DNA from: Colius striatus
Taxonomy: Eukaryota; Chordata; Aves; Coliiformes; Coliidae
DNA: 64,000 nt
Assembly: GCF_028858725.1 (NCBI RefSeq)
Contig: NC_084772.1
Span: 18,391,548-18,455,547 of the forward strand
Reading direction: 5' to 3'
Shown here piece after piece: positions 50,151 to 62,349 of this stretch; position 1 is the stretch's first letter, and every line of letters begins with the position of its first letter. The notes under the pieces are model-generated. The model had not been told where the DNA came from, made no database searches, and was given only the letters and a program-made list of their open reading frames with translations. The position numbers and the translations under genes were made by a program.

Positions 50151-53100
50151 GAGTGAAAAGTGATAAGAAACTTATGTCCCTAGGCTTTGGAGTTATTTTC
50201 TAATAATAGAAAGCAGAAAGTGTACTTACTAAATACTTTTTTCAATCACTGGTAATTCAAAAACATATTTATATACTTTATGGCTTTAAATGCAGATCTC
50301 CTAAAGAGTAGGAAAAAAAATTCTTTATTTTGGCAGTGTTTTTTTTATATAAACTGTGAGATCACAGAGGGTGGTTGGTATCCTGCTGAAATTAACTTGG
50401 ACTGATGCACATCACCAGAGGAGGTGAAGGTTTTGGAGGTCTGTAGCATGCACTGAGCAGATATCTCCCAGTGGGAGCATTGAAACTCAAGGAAATAAAT
50501 GTTTCTCAACTGGAGGGCCCTTTTTTCCCCCCTGTTGCTATTCTTTGTAATAGTTGAAAAATCGTAGAGGTCTGTGCACCTTATTGTAAGGGAGTACTGA
50601 GGGGATGAACAGTGTCATCCTAGAGTTAGAGTCTGCAGGGGATTTACTTCTGTGACTGATATAACTGAGAGATTTTGGGTTTTGGGAATTTTCTCATCTA
50701 TTTGGTGATCCCCATGATTGTAGAATTCCATTTGGTACTGCTGGATTCCTCTCCTTTTTTATAAATGATAGTTTGTTGTCCTCCCTTTGTCTGTAGATGT
50801 ACTTGAATATAAAACGTGGGAGATTTTGTGTACTGGGTGCCTCACCCTCACAGGAACACATTGCAATATGGCAAGTGGTGTTTTGAGCAAGCTTACTTTG
50901 ACTATTTTAGGAAGAACCTTTGCTCCTCTACTCCATGTCTGCATGGATATATCTAGAATGTAGCAAATAATTTTGAACTAAGATTGTACATTTAAAAAGA
51001 AGCTTGAGCCAAACTCTCAGTTGGTTCCCATTAACATTCTGCTTCTAATTTCAGTGACTTTGTGTTCCACTGTTTTTCTATAAGCTGTTTCCTCTTTGGT
51101 TACACTGCTTGAGATATTTTTAATAGGGACTTCTTATAACTGATAAAGAAACATGCCTTTAATACAGTCTGTTACATGAGCCTGTTCAAACACTTGGAAG
51201 GAGGAGGGACTTGTTCTTTTCTTTCTGTATTCCTTTTTAGCTTCTAGAGCTTGCAAAGTGAAAAAATGTTTAAATGTTCTGTGGTTTGTGGCATTTTTCT
51301 TTCTTGGAGATGGTGGTGATCAGCTTCTGCCTTTGCTCAGCAAGAGCACTGTCTTGTCAGCGTGAAATTGTGAAACAGGCAGCAGCAAGGTTGGTTGAGG
51401 GCATAACACTAGAAGGCCTGTGATTATGGCTGCTCCTACATGATACAAAAACAAGGGATGTTTGGAATAACTGATGTTCATGAAAGTTAAAATGGGATAC
51501 TAGGGAAGATGTATGAGGAGGAGGCAAAAAATATTATGGTGATTCCTGCTCTTGCAGTCTCATTAACAAAGAGCATTTTTAAAAGCAATGTGAAGTGCTG
51601 CAGAGCTGTGTGCTTTGTTGCAGAGAAGAATTTAAAGAGAAATTATTTCCCTTTAAACTGTCAGTATTATTTTGGCTTAATGAATGCAGGCTGTAATATT
51701 TCAGTGGGTTGTTAAATATTTCTTTAATCTCCAATCTTTGAAAAGTGGGAAACTGAAACCTACCATCCTTCAAAGTTTATGGCTTAAAAAGAAAACTCCA
51801 GGGTCATGACTTATGTAAATGCAAACTGTATGTTCTTGAGAGTTTGAAGGAGATGGAAAAGGGTTTTGTCTATGGGTTTTAATTTATGCCACGATGAGTT
51901 TACTAAGCTTCCTGAAACTGCAGCTTACTTTACTGTCTTATTCAGAAAGCTGGAGAACATAGTTATGACCTTCAGAGATACACACCCAACTCTGTTGTGG
52001 ACAGAAACTTGCTATATCCCCACTCAGCTTTAGCTTTGTTAAACAGTAAGGAAGGTTCAAATGGTTGCTAACAACACTATGAAATTCACTCATGTACCAT
52101 GACTCAATAGGAAAAATCTTTGGTTGAGTAGCCCATATTTTTGGTAGATGACTACCAGAGCCTGAAACTTTCTTCTTCAGTTATCTGTGTGTAATACATA
52201 AGGAATAAAGCTAGAATTATGTCTCCCACAAGAATTAGACTGTATGGCTCTATGAAATGGTTATTTAAAAATTCATATGCTGTGTAACATCTTTACACTT
52301 GCTTAAATCTGTCAGTGACTATTAATTGCTTATAGAGTGTAAAAAAAAAATGGAAAGTGTAGTTTATGTCCAATGGTATTGAGGAAATAAAAGTTTCATC
52401 CTTCTTCCCTAATGTGTTGACAATTTGTGTTATTAGGTGTGAATTAGCAATTACAACCTACATATATCTGATTTCACTAGCTTATCAATTAGCATCTATT
52501 ATCTGCCTCTCACGTTCTCCTGCAGAAGGGAGTGCAGATTTGCTATTACAGTTATGGTGGTGAGCAGCATTAATGTGATGTGAGTGATTTAGGGGAGGTA
52601 AAACTTGTCCTGTAAAGACACTTGATGTATAATTTGCCATAGACTGAAGAGCTGTTTTGGCAAACATTCTACTTCGAGGTAACTGGGCTGACAATTTGAG
52701 TTTATTCAGAATGTTGCCTGTGACAGAAGTGTATCACAGATTTCCTCTGTCAGTTTGAATAGGCCATAAAGATCTGTGTTACACTTTTCCCTTTTTTTAA
52801 AAATCTTTTATACAAAGTGTCAAATTTCCTTCACAGCCAAATTGAAGTGTTGTGTGAATAAATTCACAAATTGAAAAGACTTCCATATTCCACAAAGATT
52901 TAGCCTATGTGGAAAAAGATCTGAATCAAAAACTAGGTGTTGTTCATAATTTGATACATTATTATGAATGTCTTATGAGACAGATGCTCTAGTTGGAACT
53001 AACTTCAGGATGTGACTCTTGTTTCCATCTTGTGGTTTCTTGCCCTACCTGTACTAATACTTGAAATGAATTTTATTTTCTAAATTAATTCACTCTTGTT

Positions 53101-54339
53101 TATTGGAAAGTCTTTTATTTTTGCACTTGAGTAAAAAACAGCTAAAGAAATCTGTTTTCAAATGTAAGAATGTAAGCTAAAATTGCATAGAAACAATTCA
53201 GAGCTTGAATTTTAGGAGAGGAAGTTTTAAGTTTTAATCTTAGCAATGCAGAGACATTAGGGATGAGAATATCTACATGTGGAACCACATAGTCTGTGAA
53301 ATTCAGTACTTGGAGTGTGGTAGAAGTCACCATTTAATGCACATCAAGCAGTGTTTTTGTTTTGATTTTTTTTAAGTGATGTGACAGAACCTTTTGTACA
53401 AAGGGCTCTGTGACTCTTATACAAGCAGAAGTACAGTGCATGGACATGGACAAGATCCACTCCCTGTGTCTGATATGAAGCTACTTGTGTAGAATATAGC
53501 TCTGCTGTTGTAGTCTTCCTGCTTTGACAAAGTGAGGTACTGTCTTCTTCACTCTGTGCTCCCAAGGCTGCTGAGCTGCTTCTTTTGTTGATAGCTTTTG
53601 TCTGTATTTGCTTTTCAGTAAATCTTAAGCAGGAAGGCTTACTTCTTCTTAAGCAGGGAAGATGACTGTTTCATGAAAAAAGAAAGTATGACTTTATTGA
53701 AGATAGGATGGTGTAACCTCCAAGGTTGTTATGTCCAATTGTTGAGTCTGGCAGAGCCTTAAAATGTTAAGATTAAGACTTCATATATTTTTCTTGAGTT
53801 GCAAACTGCTGAAGTGGGAGAACTCAGCTCTGCTTGCTCAGTCTTCAATGTAATTTAGGTGCTCCAAGCTGGGTTATTTTAGCAAACCAGAGTAACTTCA
53901 CCTCTTGGGTGCTTCTGTGTTGCTTCAATCTCTAGTACTTATTTTGTTTGGAGACTGGTGGATGACATTTCATAGAACTACAGAGGCCTAACCATGCTTA
54001 TTTTTATTTCATCAACAAATATACACCATCTGGGGTGGCTGGAAGTGATGTGGTAGAGATCTACCTCTCTGCCTACTGTGACAGTGACTTGTTTTGAAGT
54101 TCTAACCACATTGCATTACTCTGTCCAATACTTACACCGTGCTTACAATAAGGTTAGGAGAATCTTCTTCAGTACAAGTACTCTGCACCAAATTCAGGAT
54201 ACATCTAGTGTTTCAAGTGTCAGCAAAAAAAAGTCCTCAAATACTCTGGCTGATTAGGAAGGGCTGAAAATCGGTGCAAGGTCTTTGTTTATCAAATGAG
54301 CCTTCTGCTCATATTTGCCTGCACAGAACTGAAGAATGT
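50151..54339. other. Non-coding AT-rich stretch
   Basis: No gene, RNA or transposon is recognised. Short frames of 60-73 codons on both strands appear random. Confidence 0.55.
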
Positions 54340-54460
54340 CATAATTCAAGTGGCAATTAAGGCAACATGTGCAAACCAGATTATTTTGCGTGCAGCTGGC
54401 CAGTTGTGCATGCACAATTACCCAAATTACATATTCAATCATGATTATTGCATGCACAAA
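54340..54460. promoter_or_regulatory. Compact element with 14-bp palindrome and repeated GCATGCACAA
   Basis: TTGTGCATGCACAA at 54404-54417 is a perfect palindrome, and its right half GCATGCACAA recurs at 54451-54460 within TTGCATGCACAAATAAG. CAGCTGGCCAGTTG directly precedes the palindrome and is nearly dyad-symmetric. Between the repeats lie ATTA, CAAT and CATGATTATTG words. Such clustered palindromic sites suggest a transcription-factor-bound element. In a plus-strand transcript they would also provide two RBFOX-type UGCAUG sites. Confidence 0.3.
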
Positions 54461-57400
54461 TAAGGCTTATAAATGTGCCTCAGTAGTGTAAAAATTGTCT
54501 TTGGTTTGCCTGGCACAATGATTTCTAGATAAAATTGTAATAAATCTGATGTTGTGGATCTTTTGTCATGGTCAGGAAGTGACTTGGTAGCAGGGATGTC
54601 ATGGAAAATTGGAAGTTACTGATTAGTCTTGTGAGTTTTTGAACAGGCTGAGAAATGGTTACAGATCAATGTTTACAGGACAATACATTTTATCTGTTAT
54701 TTTCAAATACAGTAGCCTGTTCCAATAGTAATGGTGAGAAAGCTGGAGTTTCTTCAAGGTAAAAAGGTGGTCACGAGGAGCTAGTGTTTCTAGTAAGAAG
54801 TGTTAACATACACCTGAAAACACTGTCAGGAAGCACTTGCAATAGAAGCAGTTGCTTAGCTTGCTCTTCCAACAAATAAAAATTGAGTTGAGCTTTGTAG
54901 CATTGGAAGGTGTGTTTCCTTCTGGTAGTGAACTGATCATAATTTGGCAATTTTCAGTTACATACGTATGAAATTTATATGGATTTTAATGTTACAAGTT
55001 ACTTTTATCCCTAGTTCCCCTACAAGAACAATGGAAAAATACAAGGAACAGTAACATATATAAATGTGTGTGCATAAGAACCATCTCTTTTCCATCAAAA
55101 CTCCATTTCCTGATTGAAATGTTTCACATGAATAAGTAAAACACAATCATGAATGAGGTTTTAAATTTTCCTGTCTAAGCAGCTTGAACTTGAGCTGAAA
55201 AAAATCTGTACTGCAGCATAACGGCTGCAGGCATTTTGTTGATAGGTCTGGTAAAAGAGATAGGAGCAGCTTCATTGCAAAGACCTTAACTATGAGATGG
55301 TAATTATGGGTCTGGGGATGGGTAACAGCATATCTTAATGCCCTAAGACTTCTATAGGTGCTACTGGAGATGAGGAATGAACTACTGGAGACATTGTCTT
55401 TGGGGAAGTCCTTCTCAGAATAAATGAATTTCAAAGATGCACAACTTCAGAAATAGTCAGCTTGAGCATCTCAGCTAAAACTAATTAGCTGAAATGGTCA
55501 TTGCTATGTGTACTAACATTGTTCCCCCTCTGACTAACCGGAGAGGATCACATTGCTAATGAAGAGAGAATGCCTTGCAGTTTGTAGTCAGTAGTGCATG
55601 CCTTCATGAACTATTATGCAATGCTAAATGTAATCTCAAAGAGCTGGGACAGAAGTAAAATGTCCCTCAAGGATACAGTACCCACTTGCTGGACACATTG
55701 ATATATATATAGGTCATCCTAACATTCAGGGGAAAGAAATCAAGCTGACTAAATACTTATTTCTTCTTGCAGTTGTTACAATTGATTTGCATTTAGCATC
55801 CTTCAGCTCTACCTCAGATGTCAGTCTTAGTTTTTCTTCTGTGCCTGGACACAGTCTAACACAGTTGTTACATCAAAGCATTTGTAATTCAAATAGTCCT
55901 GACTGATTTGAACAGGAGATTTATGTTTAAAATAAATGAATAAAATAAATTTCCGTGTGGTAGACTGAGGGAAGGGAAGATGGGATACCTTTGCCTTAGG
56001 CTACATATGACAGAGACACTGAGACAGTGGCCATCAGCTCTCACTCCCTTCAAATTTGTCTGTCTAGCACTCCAGCTACACACATCATCCTTCTTTTGTA
56101 AGCATTCAACTCTGTTACTCAAAGATGCCTTTATATGTTATTCTGACATTAAGTACTTTAGACAAGCCTGGATCATTAAAGTAAACAGAGGGAGGACAAC
56201 AAATAGCTTTCAGTGAAAAAGTCCTCATGAGAAAGTTTGGAACAGTGAAAAAAGGTGGAATGAACATGAATAAAAATTCTGATAGCTGAAGAGATTAGGT
56301 TATTCATCAGAGGGCTGATGTGAACCCATCAGCCTGATATGTAGAGGAACACTTCCTAACTCAACCACAGTTACTTCAGCGAGAGTTCAAGGGCTCAGCA
56401 GAGTTAAATTGATTGCTCTTAAATGGTATCTACTGTTCATGAAAGGGAAATTGCTCTTTCTTCCTCTTTTTTGGCACCAGATTTAACCTTGTTTCGCCTA
56501 AAATGATTCCTTAATGAATGCCATTTTTAAGTAGTTCGCCTAACTATGAAAGCTGAAAATGTATATTAGTGGTAATTGTGATTGTAAAAGGTTCTTTAAT
56601 AGACTCCAAATGATACCTTCTAATGATTCAAAATTGATTCCAGCTCAAGAATTTTGGGACTGGGGCTGTGAATCTCTTATTGCTGAAGAAGAGCCGGGAG
56701 TACCATACCTTGATTTGTGAGCCCCACAGTGATCCTCCTGTTCCTGAAGGTTACAGAAACCACCTGTTGTTATTTCACCCACCCAGTTAAGCTTTTCCAG
56801 GGTTATTGAAATGATGCTACAGTTCATTTGGTTCTACCCTTTCCACAATTGGAAACAGGTGATATGAGAGGGATGTAATGTCAATGACAAAGCAGCCAGT
56901 TGGACTTGTACATGTTATTAATTGAGGAACTCTATAGTGGACGTACTTTGTCAGCTTAAACAGCAAGCAGAGATGCTTTTTTCTTTGTGATGATTTATCA
57001 CTATAATGCAGGTGGTGTTTCAACTGGCAACAGCTTCCTCTTAAGACCAGTATACTGTTCTTTTTTTCCTTAGGTTATTCCCTCTACAGCAATTTAAATG
57101 TGATCTAAAAAGTAATATCACTTTATTTATTAAACTAGAAAACTTTGGCAATTTCTGAGCTGAACAATTCTCTCCCTTGAATAGTCATTTTAAAAAGCCA
57201 CTTGTAGCATGATGGCTTGCAAAATGATCACATCTCTGGCAATTCCTTTGCCATTGGTTAATACACCATTTTATGCTCACCATTTTGTCTCACACGTTCA
57301 CATTAAATGTTAATGTTTCCCGCATAGCTATGAACTTGCCCGTGCTCTGCCATGCCCCCAGTTTAGTGCAGCGGCTGATACTCTGTGAGTTGCCTGGGTG

Positions 57401-57898
57401 CATGTACCTGAGCAAGCTGTTCTGATGGTAGTGGTAGCTGTTTTCCTCTTACTTATCTCTGGTTAATATTTGTATGTTAATAATGGATAGCTATCAAAAC
57501 CCTGAAACCTAAGTTAGGTACAGTTTTAGGAAGGATAAAAGGAATATTTGATCTATGAAAATGGTTAAGAGAAAAAAGATTTACAATTAACTAATAGTGG
57601 AAAAACTTTGATTGAAACTCTCCTCATGGTAACTGCAGTTTCAGCTGTGAATTTCAACTCTCTTCTAGTGAGGTGTTTTCCCTGTTCTTAAGAATTTCTG
57701 CTGCATAATTGCTTGACATGAGTTAAGTCAATGCCTGATATGTGTTATCAAATGAATGAAAACCATAGTGCCCACCTGAAACAAGAGAATCCTTTCTCAA
57801 GGCAGCTTTCAGTGCAGCTGTAATGTAAAGAATGCAGAGATAGAACATAGGAATTAAATTCACTAATTACAACAGGCAATAGTTCCAGTATGCTGGTG
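54461..57898. other. Non-coding AT-rich stretch
   Basis: Nothing recognised apart from an octamer ATTTGCAT at 55785-55792 and a short TA repeat near 55701-55712. Frames are short and random-looking. Confidence 0.55.
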
Positions 57899-57993
57899 AT
57901 TTCTGGTTTTGGTGTTTGCTTCAGGTGATTTTTTTTTGGTTCTGTGCTTTGTTTCTTAGTTTCTTTTGTTTGTTTGTTTCTGTTTTTCTTTTC
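57899..57993. repeat. T-rich/TG-rich low-complexity tract with (TTTG)n
   Basis: About 95 bases are nearly free of A, with a run of T, a (TTTG) repeat of about four units at 57964-57979 and mixed T/G/C on either side. It accounts for the K/N/Q/T-rich minus-strand frame at 57748-57996, which is low-complexity translation and not a gene. Confidence 0.8.
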
Positions 57994-60900
57994 CAAGCAT
58001 TGTTGTGGAGTTGGGTAGAGCTATGAAAAGAGAAGTGAAGGAAATTGGTGAGACTTGGTTTTACTTATTGGGCTAGATATGTAGTGTTTGAAAGCTAGCC
58101 TGGTTTGCTTAGTCTGTAAGTACCAAGTAAATGTTTGAAATGTGGCATAAATGGAATGAATTATGTTTGAGCCTCTATCCTATGGCATGGCCAGTTGCTC
58201 AGGGCTGCCCTGCAGCTGTGTTCTCAGAGTTCACTCTGTCCTCGGTTGCTTCTGTGTTTGGGATTCTTCTCTGGGGACATTTGGGCATGTGGTTTAGATG
58301 GGAGCTGTTGTATGCTCCATGAGACCTGAAAAGGACACTGAGACGACAAGGGCTGTGTGACATGCACAGTAGGAATGGATAGTGCTATTGTAGGTATATA
58401 TGGCCCAGACAATAAATCAGCCTCATATTTGTTGCTAAATCAACATAACTCTAAGGAAAAGGCATAGTATAGGTTTATGGGGAGTTGCTTTCTACTGTAT
58501 GAAGCAGTATGTTTAACAACCATGGGTGAGAACCTGATGCTCTGAGTTAATTGGAGGCTAACATCAATCTACTTGTGTGACTGAAGAAATTAAAGGTTCT
58601 CTCTAGATGTCAGAAAATGATATTGGTGAAACTATTACATTTCTGTAGTTTTCAGTAACTGTTACAAACACAATTTCAAAGAAAATTTCATATGGCCTTA
58701 GTGGATTTGGTTCTGAAGCAAAGTGTGTCATTGCAAAAAGGAAAAAAACACTCAATAACATGATAGCTACTTTGATTGCCTCTTAATGTCTGGTGTTACC
58801 AGAAGTAGAAATATGATGAGAATGCAACAGGTTCATTTTTTCTTTTGTTACTGTTCTAAGATTCCCTTGAATGATGTAATTGTTGCATTCAGACCAAAAT
58901 GTAACTGGCTGTGGGTATAATCTTGTTAAGATTCAAGTCACCTGTAACTTCACCACAAATATGTTTGGATTGATTGTTCTGTTGCACTTTCCCCCTTGTT
59001 TAGTTGGCTTCTGAGGTGACCTCAGATTCACTTACATTTGAGATGATCTTGCAGTCTACAAATTGGAGTTGCTATCTAGAAAAACTGGAAAGATTTTTGC
59101 ATAAATGTCTATCTAATATTAATTGTATTAATGGTATGCAAATGAAGTTATGGAGAAAAGGCACAGCCAGATGGTTCCCTTTACCTGTGCCGTCGAGTTA
59201 GCAAATGTGATATGAAAGAATTATTTAAAATGCTCTTTAGTCTGCACCAGCCCTGAAAAGAATTTAGACAATGTCTGAGCTGTCACAGGTGTCTGAACAT
59301 TCACAGACTTAAGGACCATGAATTCCATAAAGAAATTGCAGGTGCAGAATAGCTGTGTCCTGGTTTTATTATGAGCTTATTTCAATTGCAATGCTTTGTT
59401 TTATTTTCTGTTAATAGAAAACTGCTTAAGCTTTCTGAACTTTTATAGGTTTGCAAAGGAAGAGGAGAGGGAACAGCTCATGGTTTTGATCCTGCCACTC
59501 TTTTGTCCCTTGTCTCTGTTGTCTGTCAGGACTTTAAACTCCTGAGGGCAAGGAGCATGTCTCTATGGACATCTGTTCTGCTTAAAACAAAGCAGCACTG
59601 ATGTCTGTTGGTGGCATGGAGGTGTTGCTGCCGAGCTGGTAATGGAGCAAACGACTGCACTGCAGGAACTAAATTCTACATCTAATTTCACTTTTGCACC
59701 TATACTTCAGTTATTTGGGAAGAGTTTGAGAACAGAATTTAACCCTTTCGAAAGATTTGTATACCGAGAAGTACAGGCAGTATTTTTGCTTGGAGTTAGT
59801 GTGGCCTTGAAAGAAGGTTTCTTAACCAAAAATATTTTATTGGGTGTTTGGTACCACTGTGGTTAATTAAAGGATTTATGCTTGCTCTTATTCCTGATAC
59901 AGCTTCAAAAGTATCCTAGTAACCTTTTTCAACACTCATAAGTTGATTAAGTATGTAATTAGACTTTCATGTAGCTGAATCTCAGTTTTTACTACTGATA
60001 ATTATTGAAATGCAATGTGTATACTCCATACTGAATATCAGGATCCTCTTGTTTTTATGTCTTTTTAGTATCGTTTTGATTTCTTTTACCACTATGGCAG
60101 CATAGCTACTAACATGTATTTTTTTTCATCCAAGTTAATCTGAGACACACACATATATTGCATGCACTGCCCTGTTGTTTAGAGTTTACTTTTTCATTAC
60201 AGAAACTGAATAAGTTTCTCTACCAATAAAAGTGTACCTTCAGTCTTACCAAATCAGTACTTACATCTGTGATCTACTTAATTCAGAATCAAAGGAAAGG
60301 CTTTCATCTTATTTTTCATAGCAACAGGATAATACTGACTTCCAAAAGAAGCAGAAGTAAACCTAATTTATCATTTGCTAGTTTTTGTCATGGACAAGCA
60401 AAGTAGGCAGGAAAAATGTCAGATTTTGTCCTGCAAATGTGTACTGTGCAGGAACGATCTTGTTGGTCAAAGTGTGACCACAAGATTGCATATGTAGCTT
60501 CAGTTCCTCAGGTTATAATTTAGGAGTGCATGATATTTCATTTGAGAGTGTGTCATGTAAATCTTGCAATTCATACCAGAAAGATGTAGTAAGCACCTTA
60601 GTTTGAAAACTGTATTGTCTTCCATTCCAAGACCCACTTTTTCTTTTTGCCTTTCTCAACCATGAGACATTCCTTCATATAACTAGATAATCAGTTCAAT
60701 AGGAAGGTAGCAATAGGAAAAATAATAGATTTTCAGCTGTTTTATTAGAGTTTAGCAACAGGAACTTAGGAAACCAATTTAGCAACATGGGAGAAGCCAA
60801 TGAATAAGCTTCCATCAGGTCTTAGCTTTAAAGGAAATTGCTCATAAGCTGCTCTTCACTGTGCTATGCTGCCCAGCCAGTGGGAACTTATTTGATGAAA

Positions 60901-62220
60901 AGACTTTTGTGCTTCTATGTTCTAGCTGTAGAGCTACAAGAAAATTCCAGTTGGTCCACTTTCTCCTTGGCTCTGTGCAACATGTCAGTCTCTTGCTTCA
61001 CTTTTTGTTCTGGGAATTTGTTTAGGTATTAGGTATTATTTAATTACACTGTGGTCGTGTCTTAATCTTTCCCTGAGACCCCATTATGTAAAATGTGATG
61101 CTGAGTAATGAGAACATCTCCTTAGAGGGTTTTCCAAGTTAATTGCTCATAGTCAGCACGTTGGGAGCTTTTTCATGGGGTCCTTACAGACACTGCTGTT
61201 AAGGCTCTCCACTGATTTTTGTTGATATGATATGGATATAGATATTCTGGGGTCCACCATTCATATGTTGAAAGACTCTCAGAATTTTTCCAAAAGGTAA
61301 CTCCAAATGATCCTCAATACAATTTTGCCTTTTCTTTTCCTCATGAGAACAACCTTTCTCTGCCTGTCAAAAACTTTCCTCTGTTCCCAAATACAGAGCA
61401 ATGCTACAGGCTCCCTGTGTCAGAGACCCTTTCACAGATCTTTATTTTAGACTTGAGTTAGAGTGAATGCAAAAATATATAAGTAACTGGATATCTTATA
61501 CAAAAGCATATGTAACTATGAGTCCCTATGGAAGATGGAATACTTAAAGTAATGAGAATGTGTTAAGAATATTGTCTTCTCCTTTGAAACCAGTCAGCAG
61601 TAATGAGGAATGGATTCCATTATATTAACATCAAGTGTTAACTTCATTGTCCTATTGCACTATCTCTCATGGTGACTCCAGCATTATCTAAATTTGGTGG
61701 GGAAAGTTATGCACTTACTGTTTCTGAGTGCCAAAACACAAATCAAGTGGTGAGACAAGTCTGGAGAAAAGCACATTTGATTGTAGAGACAAATAAGGGA
61801 TGCTGTGGATTCTGAGTGGTGCTGTGTGGGCACTTTGTTATGATGTCTGTGTTGACACTCACATTCCAGACTGCAGATTAAGGAAGAGGAAAACAATTTG
61901 TTCATATGAAAGTAGTTTGTCTCAGTCCATCAATGATGTTAACAGTGAAGTGTGCAGTTTTCAATTAGGTGGAAGTATACCCAGTTACAGAATTACTTGA
62001 AACCGATTGTTATTAATGAAGTGTTTAACAATCTGCAGCACAAGAGAAATGTCACCTGTTCCTTAAGCAGAAGGAATAGATGGGCAGAGCTACCTCTTCT
62101 GAATCATGTAAGAATTCTGTTTCTTCTACCATCTTCCCTTTGCCCATAATCTATTTACATCTCTTCTTTTAGGCAGGAGATTTGTGACAGGAAAAAGGTT
62201 GTAGCTAACAGGCAGCTGTG
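57994..62220. other. Non-coding AT-rich stretch
   Basis: No gene is recognised. A moderately GC-rich patch lies at 58170-58380 and an octamer ATGCAAAT at 59136-59143. The frames of 60-78 codons have no motif or splice support. Confidence 0.55.
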
Positions 62221-62349
62221 TATAAATACTGTCCTATTACCTCAGGACTGAACTTGTTACAGTCCTTTTGACTTCTGTTTCGCCTTCTACCTCTTCAGCA
62301 CTCTGTCACTCAGGCCTCTTCTCAACCCAGTGGGAACAAACTGAGGGAG
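62221..62349 (+). promoter_or_regulatory. TATA box and candidate exon ending in a consensus donor
   Basis: TATAAATA at 62221-62228, preceded by the E-box CAGCTG, predicts a start near 62251. A transcript from there would reach GAG|GTGAGT at 62349/62350, a full-consensus donor, giving a first exon of about 100 nt. Alternatively, the pyrimidine tract at 62267-62296 ending in CAG (62296-62298) makes 62299-62349 an internal 51-nt exon, a multiple of three. Two of its frames are open (one reads HSVTQASSQPSGNKLRE). I do not recognise the peptide. The two models are exclusive and either may be chance. Confidence 0.3.

Noticed and set aside
59356..59370. TGTCCTGGTTTT word like the start of some passerine LTRs (similar word at 5651)
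   Set aside because: Nothing LTR-like follows in either place.
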